NCBI GenBank assembly: GCA_949318235.1
Contig: OX439129.1
Span: 22,127,402 to 22,191,401, forward strand
DNA length: 64,000 nucleotides
Direction of reading: 5' to 3'
Source: Ecdyonurus torrentis
Lineage: Eukaryota; Arthropoda; Insecta; Ephemeroptera; Heptageniidae
Shown: one piece after another, positions 15,763 through 39,979 of the stretch
Layout: every line of letters begins with the position of its first letter
Numbering within the stretch: the first letter of the stretch is position 1
The notes under the pieces: model-generated
The model's database searches: none
What the model was told of the DNA's origin: nothing
Seen by the model: the letters and a program-made list of their open reading frames with translations, nothing else
Position numbers and translations under genes: made by a program

Positions 15763-16321
15763 TATATTAAAACATGTCATGATGAGTAATGTTATTATAA
15801 ACGGAATATAAAGTTTTAGTCGTTTGTGAAAAATGTTTTATTTTTTATTATTTTTTTTTGTAATAAAACGATATTCGCTCTATCTCTGTTTCTCTTCCTA
15901 CCTTTTGTTATACTGTATTATACCAAAAATAACACAGTCATATTTTTTTAATGAATAATAAACAGTATCACAAAACTTTTATACGCGTTTCTTTGTTTTC
16001 GGGAAAAAAAATAGTAATACTAAAAACTTGATACAAAGAAATTTTAATGAACTATTCTGTACGATAAGCTCACATAATAATTAACTATAAAATATATACT
16101 ATTACTTTAACATATAATTGAATGGAAAAAATATGAGTTTGATATCATTAAAATTAAAATTACCAAGTTTTTATTTTTCCATGGTTTCCGAGGAGGTGTA
16201 TGCACATGGAAGGTTGTTAATAAATAGCTAATTATAATAAAATACATATACAGAGTGGGTTTTTATTTTTTCACCTGGTTGTCTTCTAGTGCATGAAGAA
16301 TATGGAGAGAGAGAGAGAGAC

Positions 16322-16364
<43 letters not shown>

Positions 16365-16988
16365 ATAGTCACTTATTTCTCACAAAAGTTGTGTAGGTAA
16401 GAGGGAAAGAATTCAAAACGATCAATATTTAAACGTAATGCAAAAATAAAAAATAAACCAGGTTTTGAAATAAAGTGTAAAAAACTTAAAGTTAATATTA
16501 AAAAAGGTACAGCATATTATATTGTATTATATAACATTTTAAAAAATAGTAGGGAAGAGGATACAGAAAATATAAACAAAAATGTTTCTAATAGAAACGA
16601 ATAATTATAATTAAATATTTGGAATTTCTATTAAAATTTCTAAACTAATGATAAATTATTATTTTGTTTTTACTGTCTCTTTTAAAGACTCAGATTTCAT
16701 CCTTTTTATTAAAAGTATGAATTACATTTTTTTTCCTATAAATAAAATGAATCTTCTGAGATAAAGTGAAATGATAATTAAAATGATATGAAAAACTTAA
16801 TTGATATTTTTTTTGTAAGAAAAATTTGTAACTGCAACAAGGGTACACATGGCGTTTTACACGACTCGTAAATTGATTTTGAGTACGACTTATAATTATT
16901 TCTATATGTTGTTATAATCTCTCTCTCTCTCTTTCTCGGTAAAAACGCGGAAAATTATAAATAAAAAGAAATTTGTAACTGTATTCAC

Positions 16989-17325
16989 TTAAAGGCATAG
17001 AAAACATTGAAACAACATGTTCTAAACACAAAATGGGATCTACAAAACTGATGATATTTTTTTACCAGAATGTAAATGTAGCCCCACAAAAGAGCTTGAA
17101 AAAAATGTAAAGTATGCAATTTGCGTGAATATTCCTGTTTATGACGTCATAAACAGGCAAAAACTAGTATGAAAATGTTGTGCGGGTTGCATAAATCAAA
17201 ATTTTCTGATCACTGCTACGGCGCTACAGTTGGGTTTTGAGACCAATTAATGCTATTTATGTAAATCCCATCAAGTGTTTTGTTATGTAAATGCAAAAAT
17301 GTTTTCATGTTGTCTATGCCTTTAA
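16989..17325 (+). mobile_element. TTAA element family A, copy 2, 337 bp
   Basis: Bounded by TTAA on both sides (16989-16992 and 17322-17325), with ends TTAAAGGCATAGAAAAC and TGTCTATGCCTTTAA. The body aligns by eye with copies 1 and 3-6. The centre (about 17134-17157) is a perfect 24-nt palindrome around TGACGTCA. TTAA targets suggest a piggyBac-type mobilising transposase; no coding capacity. Confidence 0.85.
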
Positions 17326-19178
17326 GTAACTTTGATATTGAACTTTACATGAACAAGTATCTAAAATATATTTTTTGTTATTCTAAAATTTCAATTCAAA
17401 AATCAAAGCTGTAATTAAAAAGGTTTTTATAATTACTTGCTACTACAGTTTAAACTTCGGATGTTTTTCATAATACTGAATAAAATTTTTTTTAAGTAGT
17501 TGTTGGCAATATTTAATATAAATTTAAAACTTTAAAATAAATTTCATCAACAGCACTTACAGCGAAGATAAAATCAAATCAAAAGTTTAAATCAATTAAA
17601 TAAAGTAACTTTTCAAGTATCATTAATGATGAGTGGGATTAAAGTTTTTGATCCTTAATTATAAAATTGTTTTCTTTCATAAATTTGTAATCGAAATTTT
17701 AATTTAAAATAAAAAAATACGTATTAATATAAATGCTTACGTTTTTATAAGAAAAATAAACTTACTTGCAACTTTTTTATTGACCTAGTTGTTTGAACAC
17801 TATTTGTTTTGACACCATACTGTTATGTTACAATAAGATCTTTACTTATAAAGAAGATAGAAAAAGTTAAACTTATTTACACTGGAAGATAGTCTGCAAA
17901 GAGTAATGTAAGTTATAAACAAGATGGTATATTTCACTATTTTTTTTTATTATTTCTTTTCTTTGCCAAAAATACATAATTGTGATATACTGTATTATTC
18001 AATGTAATAATAAAAATTTCAAAACTTCTGTATATCATAATAAAAACATAAATCAATAAAATTATTTAACAATAATTATATTAACCCGACGTTCAGCTCA
18101 CTAATTAACATTACAGGTCAATATTAATTAGAAAAGCTATATAGTAAATGACTATTTCCATACACATAACACGTAATAGAATAGAAACAACAGTGTATAT
18201 TACTATCCATAGACATACTAATTAATTAGTGTCTTTGGCAAAAATTATATAGTGCATGGTTGACTTGAGTTCAAGCAATTAATATATGCTTTATGAATTC
18301 ATAGATCTGATACGTCTAATGAATATATATATATATACATATACATATAGAATATAATCAAAACAAGAAAGGGCTATATACATTATATGACACACTATAT
18401 AATATTATCATAATAAAAGTAGGCAGAAATGGTTCATTGTCCTATGTATATTATGTTCAACGTACAGTATATTCCTCTTGAATAAATCTGTACGTATAAA
18501 ACTAGATACATATTATACATATTTCAACTGTTTCTAGTTTCAAAGAAGAAAAAAAATGAAAAAAACAAACAAAACAAACAAACAAAAAAACAACAACAAC
18601 AACAACGAATATAAATATTCTTTCATAACGACAAATAAATGCTTTATTCACATACGAGTGCATTTTTATTTAATAAAAAAATCGTATTATATGTAAAGAT
18701 TTATATGTATTATATATGTATTCTTCATTAAAATACTCCATATCACTAAATCTTTACATGCATTGCTACTTCTAAGAACAACATATATATATATATTTTT
18801 TTTTATATAATGTTGTACTTGTTTGACATTAGTATTTTTTTTTTCGATATTTAAATATGAAAAACATATTATAGCGTAAGAAATAACTACAAGAATATGA
18901 AAGAATGTTTGCTAGATTTTAAATTTAAGCAAGTCATAATAATTTATGTACATGAATAAGGATAATAAATACAAAATTTATAATTAGTTTTAACCACGTT
19001 TTAACAAATCAGGCGAGATTGTTACATCAGTTTGCTTTGATAATTTTCACATCTTTAGGGCACAAAAGATTATAATTTTAAATTAATAATAATTTAATAT
19101 TTTGTTCTCTTTCAAATTTCATTATTATTAGTTTTTGCTTTAGTTAAATGATATAGAATACAAACTTTGAAATATGAA

Positions 19179-19260
<82 letters not shown>

Positions 19261-19264
<4 letters not shown>

Positions 19265-20298
19265 AGCATCAAAACCCGAAATTGACCCAAACTAGGTATT
19301 TTTGCTCATTTCGGCTTTTGGTTCGTCGCTTTTTGCCAAAACCCGGAATGCCACTTTATTTCGGCTTTTGGTCACGAAATTTTGATCCATACTAGTTTTG
19401 AGCATTTTGCAAAAAGCAAAACCCGGTGTAAACATTTATATCTAGTTTTGGTCTTTGAATTTTGACCAGAACTAGTTGTGGTCAAAATAGAAAAATCAAA
19501 ACCCGAAAAATGAACATTTCTCAACTCAGAATTTTATGCAATGGTAAAAGACTATATGATTATATTATAAATGCACGATGTTTTGGTATTATAATTGAGG
19601 TGTTGAAACAATATATTTTATTATTTTACTTGAAATGCAAAATATATGGCCTGAAAGATTAATTTGATTAGAATGCGCTGACCATAATCTCTAAATCTTA
19701 TGGCTATAGATACGGAATATAAATTGAGACAATACGAAAAATAAACTTACTGTTTGACCTAGCAATGGACCACTTGCAATGAGCGTACTTTTTAAATTAA
19801 TTTGAAATTTTCTTAATGCATTTCTTACAAAAAAAATTAAAAATCCTTTTCCCTTTTTGCAACAATTACAAACATTTTATTGCAAGTGTTCCATTTAGTA
19901 ATGGTAGTAATAGAGTATATTATTATTATTTTAAGGGGCTACTTACGATTAAATGTAAATTAAGAGCTAATCCATTAAACCACTAACCAAATGTTCACTT
20001 ATAATTTGCGCACCAACAATATACGTGTGTTGTGAACTTTTTAAATTCAAACACTTTCTTATCCTCTTTCTAACGAATATTATGCAGTTATAAACCATGT
20101 TTTCAGCACAGAGACAAACAGTCAACTGAATATACGCACAAGAAATATTTTAAAATAAATCGTTATCACTGGATAAAGTAAGGTGGACTTGAACTTTGAA
20201 CCAATATGAGGGAAATTAGTCATAAGTCATAATAATATCACTTTTATTATTGTAAATTAAAATAAATATTTTTACTTTTTATATTTAACGGGTCGTGA

Positions 20299-20393
<95 letters not shown>

Positions 20394-20676
20394 CTTATAT
20401 CAAATAATTGAGTTGAGAAATGTTCATTTTTCGGGTTTTGATTTTTCTATTTTGACCACAACTAGTTCTGGTTAAAATTCAAAGACCAAAAGTAGATATA
20501 AATGTTTACACCGGGTTTTGCTTTTTGCGAAATGCTCAAAACTAGTATGGATCAAAATTTCGTGACCAAAAGCCGAAATAAACTGGCATTCCGGGTTTTG
20601 GCAAAAAGCGACGAACCAAAAGCCGAAATGAGCAAAAATACCTAGTTTGGGTCAATTTCGGGTTTTGATGCTAACA
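19261..20676. mobile_element. Foldback element FB1 in a TA microsatellite, 1.4 kb
   Basis: Two 268-bp inverted arms (19261-19528 and 20409-20676) begin TGTCAGCATC and end GATGCTAACA, and are embedded in TA repeats on both sides. The arms are built of degenerate sub-repeats around AAAACCCG and TTTTGGTC words, as in classical foldback elements. The 880-bp middle is non-coding and holds a TC microsatellite (20300-20390) and a core (20162-20205) shared with FB2. Confidence 0.88.
20300..20390. repeat. TC microsatellite inside FB1
   Basis: A 91-bp pure TC run between the shared core and the right arm of FB1. FB2 has a short GA run in the equivalent place relative to the core. Confidence 0.97.
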
Positions 20677-20839
20677 TATATATATATATATATATATAAT
20701 AATGGTAAACAAAAAAAGTCATGGCAAAATAATCATAAGTTAGAAAATAAATTAAAAAGCAATCAATAAAGCAATGGAAATTGTTTGCCACATATACAGT
20801 AAAACAGATGTCTATTTACTCTATTTATTATATATTGAT

Positions 20840-21055
20840 GCTGTTGCGGCTAAACCACGGATCTATCTTTGGAGGGTTAGCTTACTTTCACACAACTACG
20901 TTTATCGCGGTAGCCCAAAAAACGCGTATCTACATTTTGCGTGGCAACTCATATTCGCGGTTCTACATTTATCGGTTATTTGCTTTTTCACGTTACTACG
21001 TTTAGCGTGAAAGTGTGTTTCACATATCTACGTTTTTTAAAACACGTATCTACAT
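20840..21055. repeat. Degenerate tandem array of CTACRTTT units
   Basis: About six occurrences of CTACGTTT/CTACATTT, often next to CGCG or GTAT, are spaced about 25-45 bp apart in a GC-richer patch. An inverted pair, ACTTTCACAC and GTGAAAGTGTG, frames the middle. It resembles the sub-repeat structure of the FB1 and FB2 arms and may be an unpaired arm of a related foldback. Open frames on two registers here follow from the repeat. Confidence 0.5.
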
Positions 21056-21696
21056 AAAAGTGTTTTTATTGATATAATGCAATTAATAATAATTTACGTA
21101 TGCATGGCAAATGTTCAAAATAATATTTTGAAATAAAGTAAATATTAATAAATAAATTAATAAAAAAAATTACTTTACATTAAAAAAATAATTAAAAAAT
21201 ACTAATAAAAAACTTTATATAAAAATTTAAAATATAGCATGATAATTTTAGTCTTACTTTTAAAAATATGTGATTTAATGGGATTTTTTATTCGTTTAAT
21301 ACATAATAATTCCGAATTATGTGTAAATTCTAATTAAAGTATTTTATATCGTGAAAAAAATCGCTGATAATTGTTTACAAAGTATAAAACTGATGCATAT
21401 ATACATAAAATACACACACACATCCATATACACAATAATACTGTGCTGTATTATACACAGTATACATATTATATCGGGTAATTTTTTATTATTATTATTT
21501 TTACGTCTCTAAAGGAGAAATTGTCACACAATTAGGTACCTTTACTTTAGAATCTTTTGCTATTCTAGTAAGAAAACTTTTTCAAACTTCTTTTCTTGTT
21601 AAAAACTTCTTGTCATAATTAACTTAAAAAAGAACGTACATGTAATTAATATTAATTAATTAAATTAAAAGTTAGCTAAAATTTTGCTAGCAGTTG

Positions 21697-21697
<1 letters not shown>

Positions 21698-21748
<51 letters not shown>
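21698..21748. repeat. TA microsatellite
   Basis: TA run between FB1 and FB2. It is not associated with a visible palindrome. Confidence 0.97.
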
Positions 21749-21761
<13 letters not shown>

Positions 21762-22566
21762 AAGACTTTTAGCTTATTTATTGAATGCAATGCTTTGTGG
21801 AATTATTATTATTTTTTAGTGGTGATGGGAAAAAAATACTAACGTTTTATGCTATAGAATAGAACCTAATTATGTGATAAGAGCCTCTTAAGCTCTCGTT
21901 GACTTTTTATACTTCAGACTTTAAGTATCATTGAAACTGAAACAATACTTTATTTATTTTAATTTTGTTGCACACATCTATAGCAAAAGTAGCGTATGAA
22001 TTAAAAAATATCAATAGTAGGGGTTAGGGATTACGTCCAGCTGTTAGTCTACTCTCTTCAAAATTTATTCTATTCTAATGCATCGGAACCTAAGCCGGTG
22101 CCTGTACACTTTCCTATTGTGCCGTTATTTCTTGTCTTAACCACTACTCCTTTCTAAACCTATTGTCTTCGTTTTCCACTAATTTGTTACTACCAGGCAC
22201 CGGCTTCAAAGTCATTTAATACATCTTCATAATCGTTCACCACGTGGAGTGCGCGCAGAAGAGGACATATTTACATATTGACCATAAGCCATAGTTACGT
22301 GGAGTGGAAATAGTGTAGAGGCCGATCGGGATACATTCGTTCCGGGGCTGTTCTGCACACATTTTTCACGGATCTTGGATGTGGATGTCTTCGGCCCGGA
22401 CTTCTTCATAATCGGTTTTACTGTTCGAGGAGGAGCCTTAACTGGTCAAATTGCCGCTAAGGCAGAGCCGCGACTGGATTACATTCATGTGCATGTGACC
22501 CCCACGTCCCACGGCACATGAAAGCGTGGGCTATAGTAAAAAATGTTATCAAATCAAATCAAAATT

Positions 22567-22601
<35 letters not shown>

Positions 22602-22617
22602 GAATGTTATATATATA

Positions 22618-23471
22618 TGTTAGCTTCCAGAAGCGAATTCGCTCCGGAAGCGGAAAATATGGTCAGAACGCGTTGGGACCACGTATGAGGCTTCGTAACG
22701 CAAAATTCGTGTTGGGAGCATGGTAAATTTAATCCCAACGCGTTGAGATCAAGTTGAAAATTTTCAACGTGACGGGATCAAATTTGAAATCTTATGACGC
22801 GTTAGGAACATGCAAAAATGTTCTCAATGCGTTGGGACCAAAATTGAAATTTCACAACGCGTTTCGGTAAAATAATATAATTATTTGAATAAAACATCAC
22901 AAAATAAAAAAAAAAAAATAATAATAAAAAACAAACGATAATTAGAGGAATATAAAATTTCTTTATTTTTATAGCAAAATTTCAAATAAAACTATAATTT
23001 TATTTAATAAAATAATCAAAAGTCGAATATTAACAATTTTTCTTAACTCAAATATTTGCTAACGTATCTTCTCTCGACGAAATGGACAGAGAGAGAGAAC
23101 ACGCCTTTTTTAAAACTGATTTTAAATAATGAAAAATAAAAGTATTTATTTCATATACCAACAAAATTAATCTATTGTGACCTATGACTACTTTCCTCAT
23201 ACATTGGTTCAAAGTTCAAGTCTCTACCTTATTTTATCCAGTGATAACAATATACCGATAAATGTATTTTTTTTTGCATGTTCCTAACGCGTCATAAGAT
23301 TTCAAATTTGATCCCGTCACGTTGAAAACTTTCAACTTGATCTCAACGCGTTGGGATTAAATTTACCATGCTCCCAACACGAATTTCGCGTTACGAAGCC
23401 TCATACGTGGTCCCAACGCGTTCTGACCATATTTTCCACTTCCGGAGCGAATTCGCTTCTGGAAGCTAACA
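22618..23471. mobile_element. Foldback element FB2 in short TA repeats, 854 bp
   Basis: Inverted arms of 201 bp (22618-22818 and 23271-23471) begin TGTTAGC and end GCTAACA, flanked by TATATA on both sides. The arms consist of about six degenerate copies of a 30-40-bp unit around ACGCGTTGGGACCA and show no similarity to the FB1 arms. The middle contains, in reverse orientation, the core shared with FB1 (23203-23248) and a short GA run (23083-23100). No reading frame. Confidence 0.88.
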
Positions 23472-24013
23472 TATATATTTGAATTTCATGTTTACTTTTT
23501 TATAATTTAATTACTGTCAAATATTGATAATTACTAATTAGTACGTACATGTTTGCGATCGTTAGACAGGACTGTGATTCCAACCCAGTGTTATTTTCTT
23601 TTTTGCTTGACGAGCAAGTATCTTTCGAATGATGTACTCGAACCATCACATTTGGGTTAAAACCCCTAATAATGACTTAGAATTAAATGTAGATCTATCG
23701 CGTGTTGAGTGAAAGTTCTTTCTACTATAGACTGTAGGCTTGGTCTTGAATGGTTCTTGGTAAATATAATATTAATATATTATGGCATACATCGTGAGTG
23801 GTATGAATAAAATTGCTAACGTATACATCAAATATCATATCATTATAAATCTCTACATAACCATTTTTATTGTAAATATAAAGTTGCTTATAAAGTTCTT
23901 ATTTCATAATAATAATAATAATATAATAATGATACACATTTTTCCCCCTTAAAATATACAGTTACCATTCATTTGGTTATATGAATCAAATTTCCATATG
24001 TTGAGTAGAACAG

Positions 24014-24047
<34 letters not shown>

Positions 24048-24249
24048 TTGAATTCTTATAGATAACCACTAGAAGTAACCTTATAATATGTTTAATATCA
24101 TATTTCTAAATGTTATACACAACATGTTATTTATAAAATGGAATAGACCAAAAATGATGAGAAAGACAAAATATTTAATGATGTATTGGCTACGCACATT
24201 CAATGTATTATGTAACTACGTATCATATTTTACAACAGTAAATGACCAT

Positions 24250-24250
<1 letters not shown>

Positions 24251-24298
<48 letters not shown>
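24251..24298. repeat. GA microsatellite
   Basis: A 48-bp pure GA run. TC runs on the + strand also occur at about 22570-22600 and 62004-62032. Confidence 0.97.
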
Positions 24299-24299
<1 letters not shown>

Positions 24300-24802
24300 C
24301 AGAGAGGGAGAAGAGAAGATAAAAAAAAAGAGAACAACGAAGAAAAAGTAAGCAATTTAATTGCTGCAATATGAGATTTTTCTATTATAAAATATTGGAG
24401 TCACATTTTACAATTTATTAATTTAATTGCTTTTCAATCGTAATGAGTATATTATAATATAGTTTTAATGATGCATGGTTATGATATGTTATCATTTTAA
24501 AAATAAATCTCCCTTCATATTTTTCAATAAAAAAAATATGTAATTTGATAGTTACAACAGTGTTCATATTACTAAACGTTTAATTAATTTTTTTCCCTGT
24601 TCATAATTTAACTTTTGTTGTTGATATATGTGCCTTAAAAATGCATGCATGGTTTCATCGTTAAAAAAGAGCAATTATTTTTATCCATAGCGTGTAAAAT
24701 TATGAATAATTAAGTGTTGTGGCTTTGTTGCTTTAATGTCACTTTGCTTTATTAACTTTTTTATAAATTTAAAAAAAAAATGCAATAACGTACTATTCTA
24801 AT

Positions 24803-24843
<41 letters not shown>

Positions 24844-24940
24844 ATAGAACCCAGAAACGTTTGACTATATATTATATAATATGAGACTATATCATTATTA
24901 TTGCACATTTAAAATAACTTTAAAAAATTATATTATTAAT

Positions 24941-25266
24941 TAGAAGAGTAAAATTTTTAGAGGGTAATTTTATTGCATATTGTAAGTGAGAACGTTGTTC
25001 TGAATCGATAGATATGCAAATTTTTAATTTGTTAGTTCTTAAAGTATTTTTAATTAATTTTTGAAAGTCACGAAATGACGTCACGGGTGGCAACTTTTCC
25101 ACATGCATAAGTTACCCCCCGTGACGTCATTTTTCGATTTTCAAAAAGTAATTAAAAATACTTAATGAAAAAAAAAAATAGAAATTCCCGTATCAATGGA
25201 TCCAGGACAATGTTTTCTTTCAGAATATAAAATAAAATTACCCCCTAAAAATTCTTTAGTCTTCTA
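24941..25266. mobile_element. Palindromic element, 326 bp
   Basis: Inverted arms of about 155-165 bp begin TAGAAG and end CTTCTA, with extensive but imperfect pairing and a short loop near 25105. Two TGACGTCA octamers (25076-25083 and 25122-25129) stand symmetrically beside the loop. Not obviously related in sequence to the other elements. Confidence 0.8.
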
Positions 25267-25662
25267 CATTACTTCATAGTTTTCTTATTACTACTTCTGT
25301 AGTTCTTGTTTCTGTTACTTTATGAATAAATGAAACTTTCTATCTTAAAATATTTACAGCTAACAAGTCTTGTAAGTCAGTTTAAATTTTTTTTTTTTTT
25401 TTTTTTGTCTGAATGATTTGCTCTTAAAGCTGGCATAATAGGGTTTGTGGTTTTACCTCTTTGAGCATTTCTATAATACAAGAGAATATTCTAAATCAAG
25501 ATAATATTGATTGATAATTAACAACTGCTTATTATTTAAAACTTTAAATGCATATAGCTCAGTTACATTGGAACTACATACTAGTCATTTATGCTTATAA
25601 GCATAATATATCAATCAAATTTTTTATGTTATAGTTTGAATTTTATTACGAGACTATATGAT

Positions 25663-25735
<73 letters not shown>

Positions 25736-25765
25736 AAAAATTAAATTTCGAGCGAGGTGACATGA

Positions 25766-26062
25766 ATGAAGAAACTTTGGTCTTACCTTCTACTTGAAAA
25801 CTCTGGGCTTTACACTCGCTGATAGTTTATATTAAATTTTAAGAAATTAAAATTACGTCATTAAAATTTACACATTAAAAAATTAATTCACTAGTCTTCA
25901 AAAATTATACATAGCTATGTATGTTTTTAAAGACTAGTGAATTAAGTTTTTAATATGTACATTTTAGTGACGTAATTTTAATTTCTTAAAATTCAATATA
26001 AACTATCAGCGAGTGTAAAGCCCAGGGTCTTCAAGTAGAAGGTAAGACCAACGTTTCTTCAT
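25766..26062. mobile_element. Loop-less palindrome FB3 between two TA microsatellites, 297 bp
   Basis: Two arms of about 148 bp are nearly perfect mirror images with almost no loop (axis about 25914). The left arm begins ATGAAGAAAC and the right arm ends GTTTCTTCAT. TA repeats flank it at 25669-25732 and 26064-26151. It lies 0.4 kb upstream of the first coding exon of the cyclase. No coding capacity. Confidence 0.88.
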
Positions 26063-26152
<90 letters not shown>

Positions 26153-26247
26153 TGTATATATAATACATAAAGAACAATAGAAAAAGAATATAATAATAAC
26201 CTTTTGTATAGCATCAAATTATACTTATAAGCATAAATTACTAAAAT

Positions 26248-26251
<4 letters not shown>

Positions 26252-26321
<70 letters not shown>
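26252..26321. repeat. TA microsatellite next to the first coding exon
   Basis: A TA run ending 115 bases before the cyclase acceptor at 26435. It is the third TA tract within 0.65 kb, after those flanking FB3. Confidence 0.97.
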
Positions 26322-26324
<3 letters not shown>

Positions 26325-26440
26325 AAGAAACGAAAAGCTTTCTGCACTTATTTTAATTAAATTTTATTTAAAGAGAGAAAGACAATCTCTTACACTTACA
26401 TATAAGGTGATTGTTTTTGATTTTGTTTTGTTTAGAGTGC

Positions 26441-38006
<11,566 letters not shown>

Positions 38007-38799
38007 AGTATTGCACTAATATGCATATATTCTTCGTGACAAAAAAAAAGAAAAGAAAAAGAAGTTGTTAAATGATAATTGAATTTAAGCTATCGTAGTT
38101 ATATAATCTAGTATAATAGTCAATCAATTGAAATTTAAAAGGGTGTGTAATTTTCTATTTTTTAACATAAAAACGCACATTATTAATGATCATCAAAATA
38201 CTAACATATATTGTTGTCATAAGGTTTAATAGCCTTTCAGTATTAAAAAAAATCAATATAATTAAAATCAATGATAAACCCAAGATAATAAATATAAGTA
38301 CTAATATTAATAAATAATACGAGAGTCTTTACTGTCATGTATAGAAATAATTTGCCCGATATGACAGGTATTTTAATATTAAACCATAATAAGTTTTATA
38401 ACGTCATAGAATAGGCTCTTTATTAACTTTTTTTTCTGCTGTATAAAATATTTAAAAATGTGACAAAATTTGTATGTTTTTGCTTTTTTATGTAATTATA
38501 GCATACCTTGTTGTGATCTTATCGGTCGTAAAATATTATAATCTATTTTAATCAAGAAATTAATTTCTTCCAAGAGAAATTAAAAGCATTAAAAAATCTG
38601 AAAGAAATTTGATATTTCTTTACTTAGAGGAAATTACGCAATAATTCTATTATATATGACAATGCTGATATTATGGTCTACTTTTTACTTGAATTCTATA
38701 TTTATTTGCAATTGTAAATCAAATGGTTTTTTCCAACTGAATCGAAATAGTACAACGTTCTGTATAGACTACTATAGAAGGTGCCAAATAACAAAATGA

Positions 38800-39142
38800 T
38801 TAAAGGAATAGACCAGAGAAAAACATAAGCATTTATATCACAAAAGACTTTATGGGATTTACATAAATAACATTAGTTTGTCTCAAAACCCAACAGTAGC
38901 CCCGTAGCAGTGATCAGAAAATTTGATTTATGCAACCCGCACAACATTTTCATACTAATTTTTGCATGTTTCTGACGTCATAAATATGAATTTTCACGCA
39001 AATTGCATACTTTCCAGTTTTTTCACGCTCTCTTGTGGGGCTTCATTAACATTCTGGTAAAAGTTGTTATCAGTTTTGAAGATCCCATTTCATGTTTATT
39101 CATTAAAAAGCCCATGTTGTTTTAAGTGGTCTATGGCTTTAA
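38800..39142 (-). mobile_element. TTAA element family A, copy 4, 343 bp
   Basis: Full-length copy with TTAA at both ends and intact termini, 0.8 kb beyond the stop of the complete cyclase. TGACGTCA (38973-38980) falls almost exactly at the midpoint. Confidence 0.88.
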
Positions 39143-39633
39143 GTTCAAATGAATATTTTTTTTTTGTTAGCACAGATAATTTATTATTATAATATATTAT
39201 TATTTATTTATATATGAATCACATTTACATCAAATAATATTATTATTGGCTTTGCAAATATAATTATGAGACCTCTCTATAAATAGGTCACCATTCTACT
39301 CTATAATTTAAATAATTAAGCTCCTTTATTAAATACGTTTCTGCTTTAACAAAGAGCGCTTATAATTGAAAGTTAAAAGCTTTTATTATTATTAATATTA
39401 TTTCCTTTTAATAAAGCTAAAAAAAGAAAATAAATACCAGAAGCATGTACTAATTCTGAATAATTATTTGAAATTCCTAAATGGAGGTTATTGGTTTAAC
39501 AAATCCTTAAAAAATGTCAATAGTTTAAAACACGTAAAAGTATATCTAGTATTTCTCATTTAAATTTCTCCGAAATCGGTGGAGTATTTTTCTCAAAAAT
39601 TACAAAAAATGTGTTTTTCCCATAAGCGTAATG

Positions 39634-39979
39634 TTAAAGGAATAGACCGGAGAAAAACATTAAGCATTTATATCACAAAACACTTGATGGGATTTACAAA
39701 AATAACGTTAGTTTGTCCCAAAACCCAAGAGTATAGCCCCGTAGCAGAGATTAGAAAATTCGATTTATGCAACCCGCATAACATTTTCATACTAATTTTT
39801 GCATGTTTCTGACGTCATAAACATGAATTTTCACGCAAATTGCATACTTTTCAGTTTTTTTACGCTCTCTCGTGGGGCTACATTAATATTCTGGTAAAAA
39901 TTGTTATCAGTTTTGAAGATACCATTTCGTGTTTATTCATTAAAAAACACATGTTGTTTTATGCGGTCTATGGCTTTAA
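39634..39979 (-). mobile_element. TTAA element family A, copy 5, 346 bp
   Basis: Full-length copy in the same orientation as copy 4 and only 491 bp from it. TTAA at both ends; TGACGTCA (39810-39817) at the midpoint. An open frame across it (39579-39812) is translated element sequence. Confidence 0.88.

Larger units (their letters stand above)
14939..26435 (+). other. Candidate first intron of the complete cyclase
   Basis: About 11.5 kb without coding exons, rich in foldbacks (FB1, FB2, FB3 and the 24941-25266 palindrome), one family A copy and many microsatellites. A GC-richer patch at about 22080-22550 contains the inverted pair GCCGGTGCCTG / CAGGCACCGGC (22094 and 22195). Its open frame on the minus strand matches nothing I recognise. 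Confidence 0.4.

Noticed and set aside
22227..22409. 60-codon minus-strand frame in the GC-rich patch
   Set aside because: No recognisable domain, no splice context, and the opposite strand is equally uninformative.
19261..23471. CRISPR-like arrays or tandem spacers
   Set aside because: The repeats are degenerate sub-repeats of foldback arms in an animal genome; no regular repeat-spacer pattern exists.
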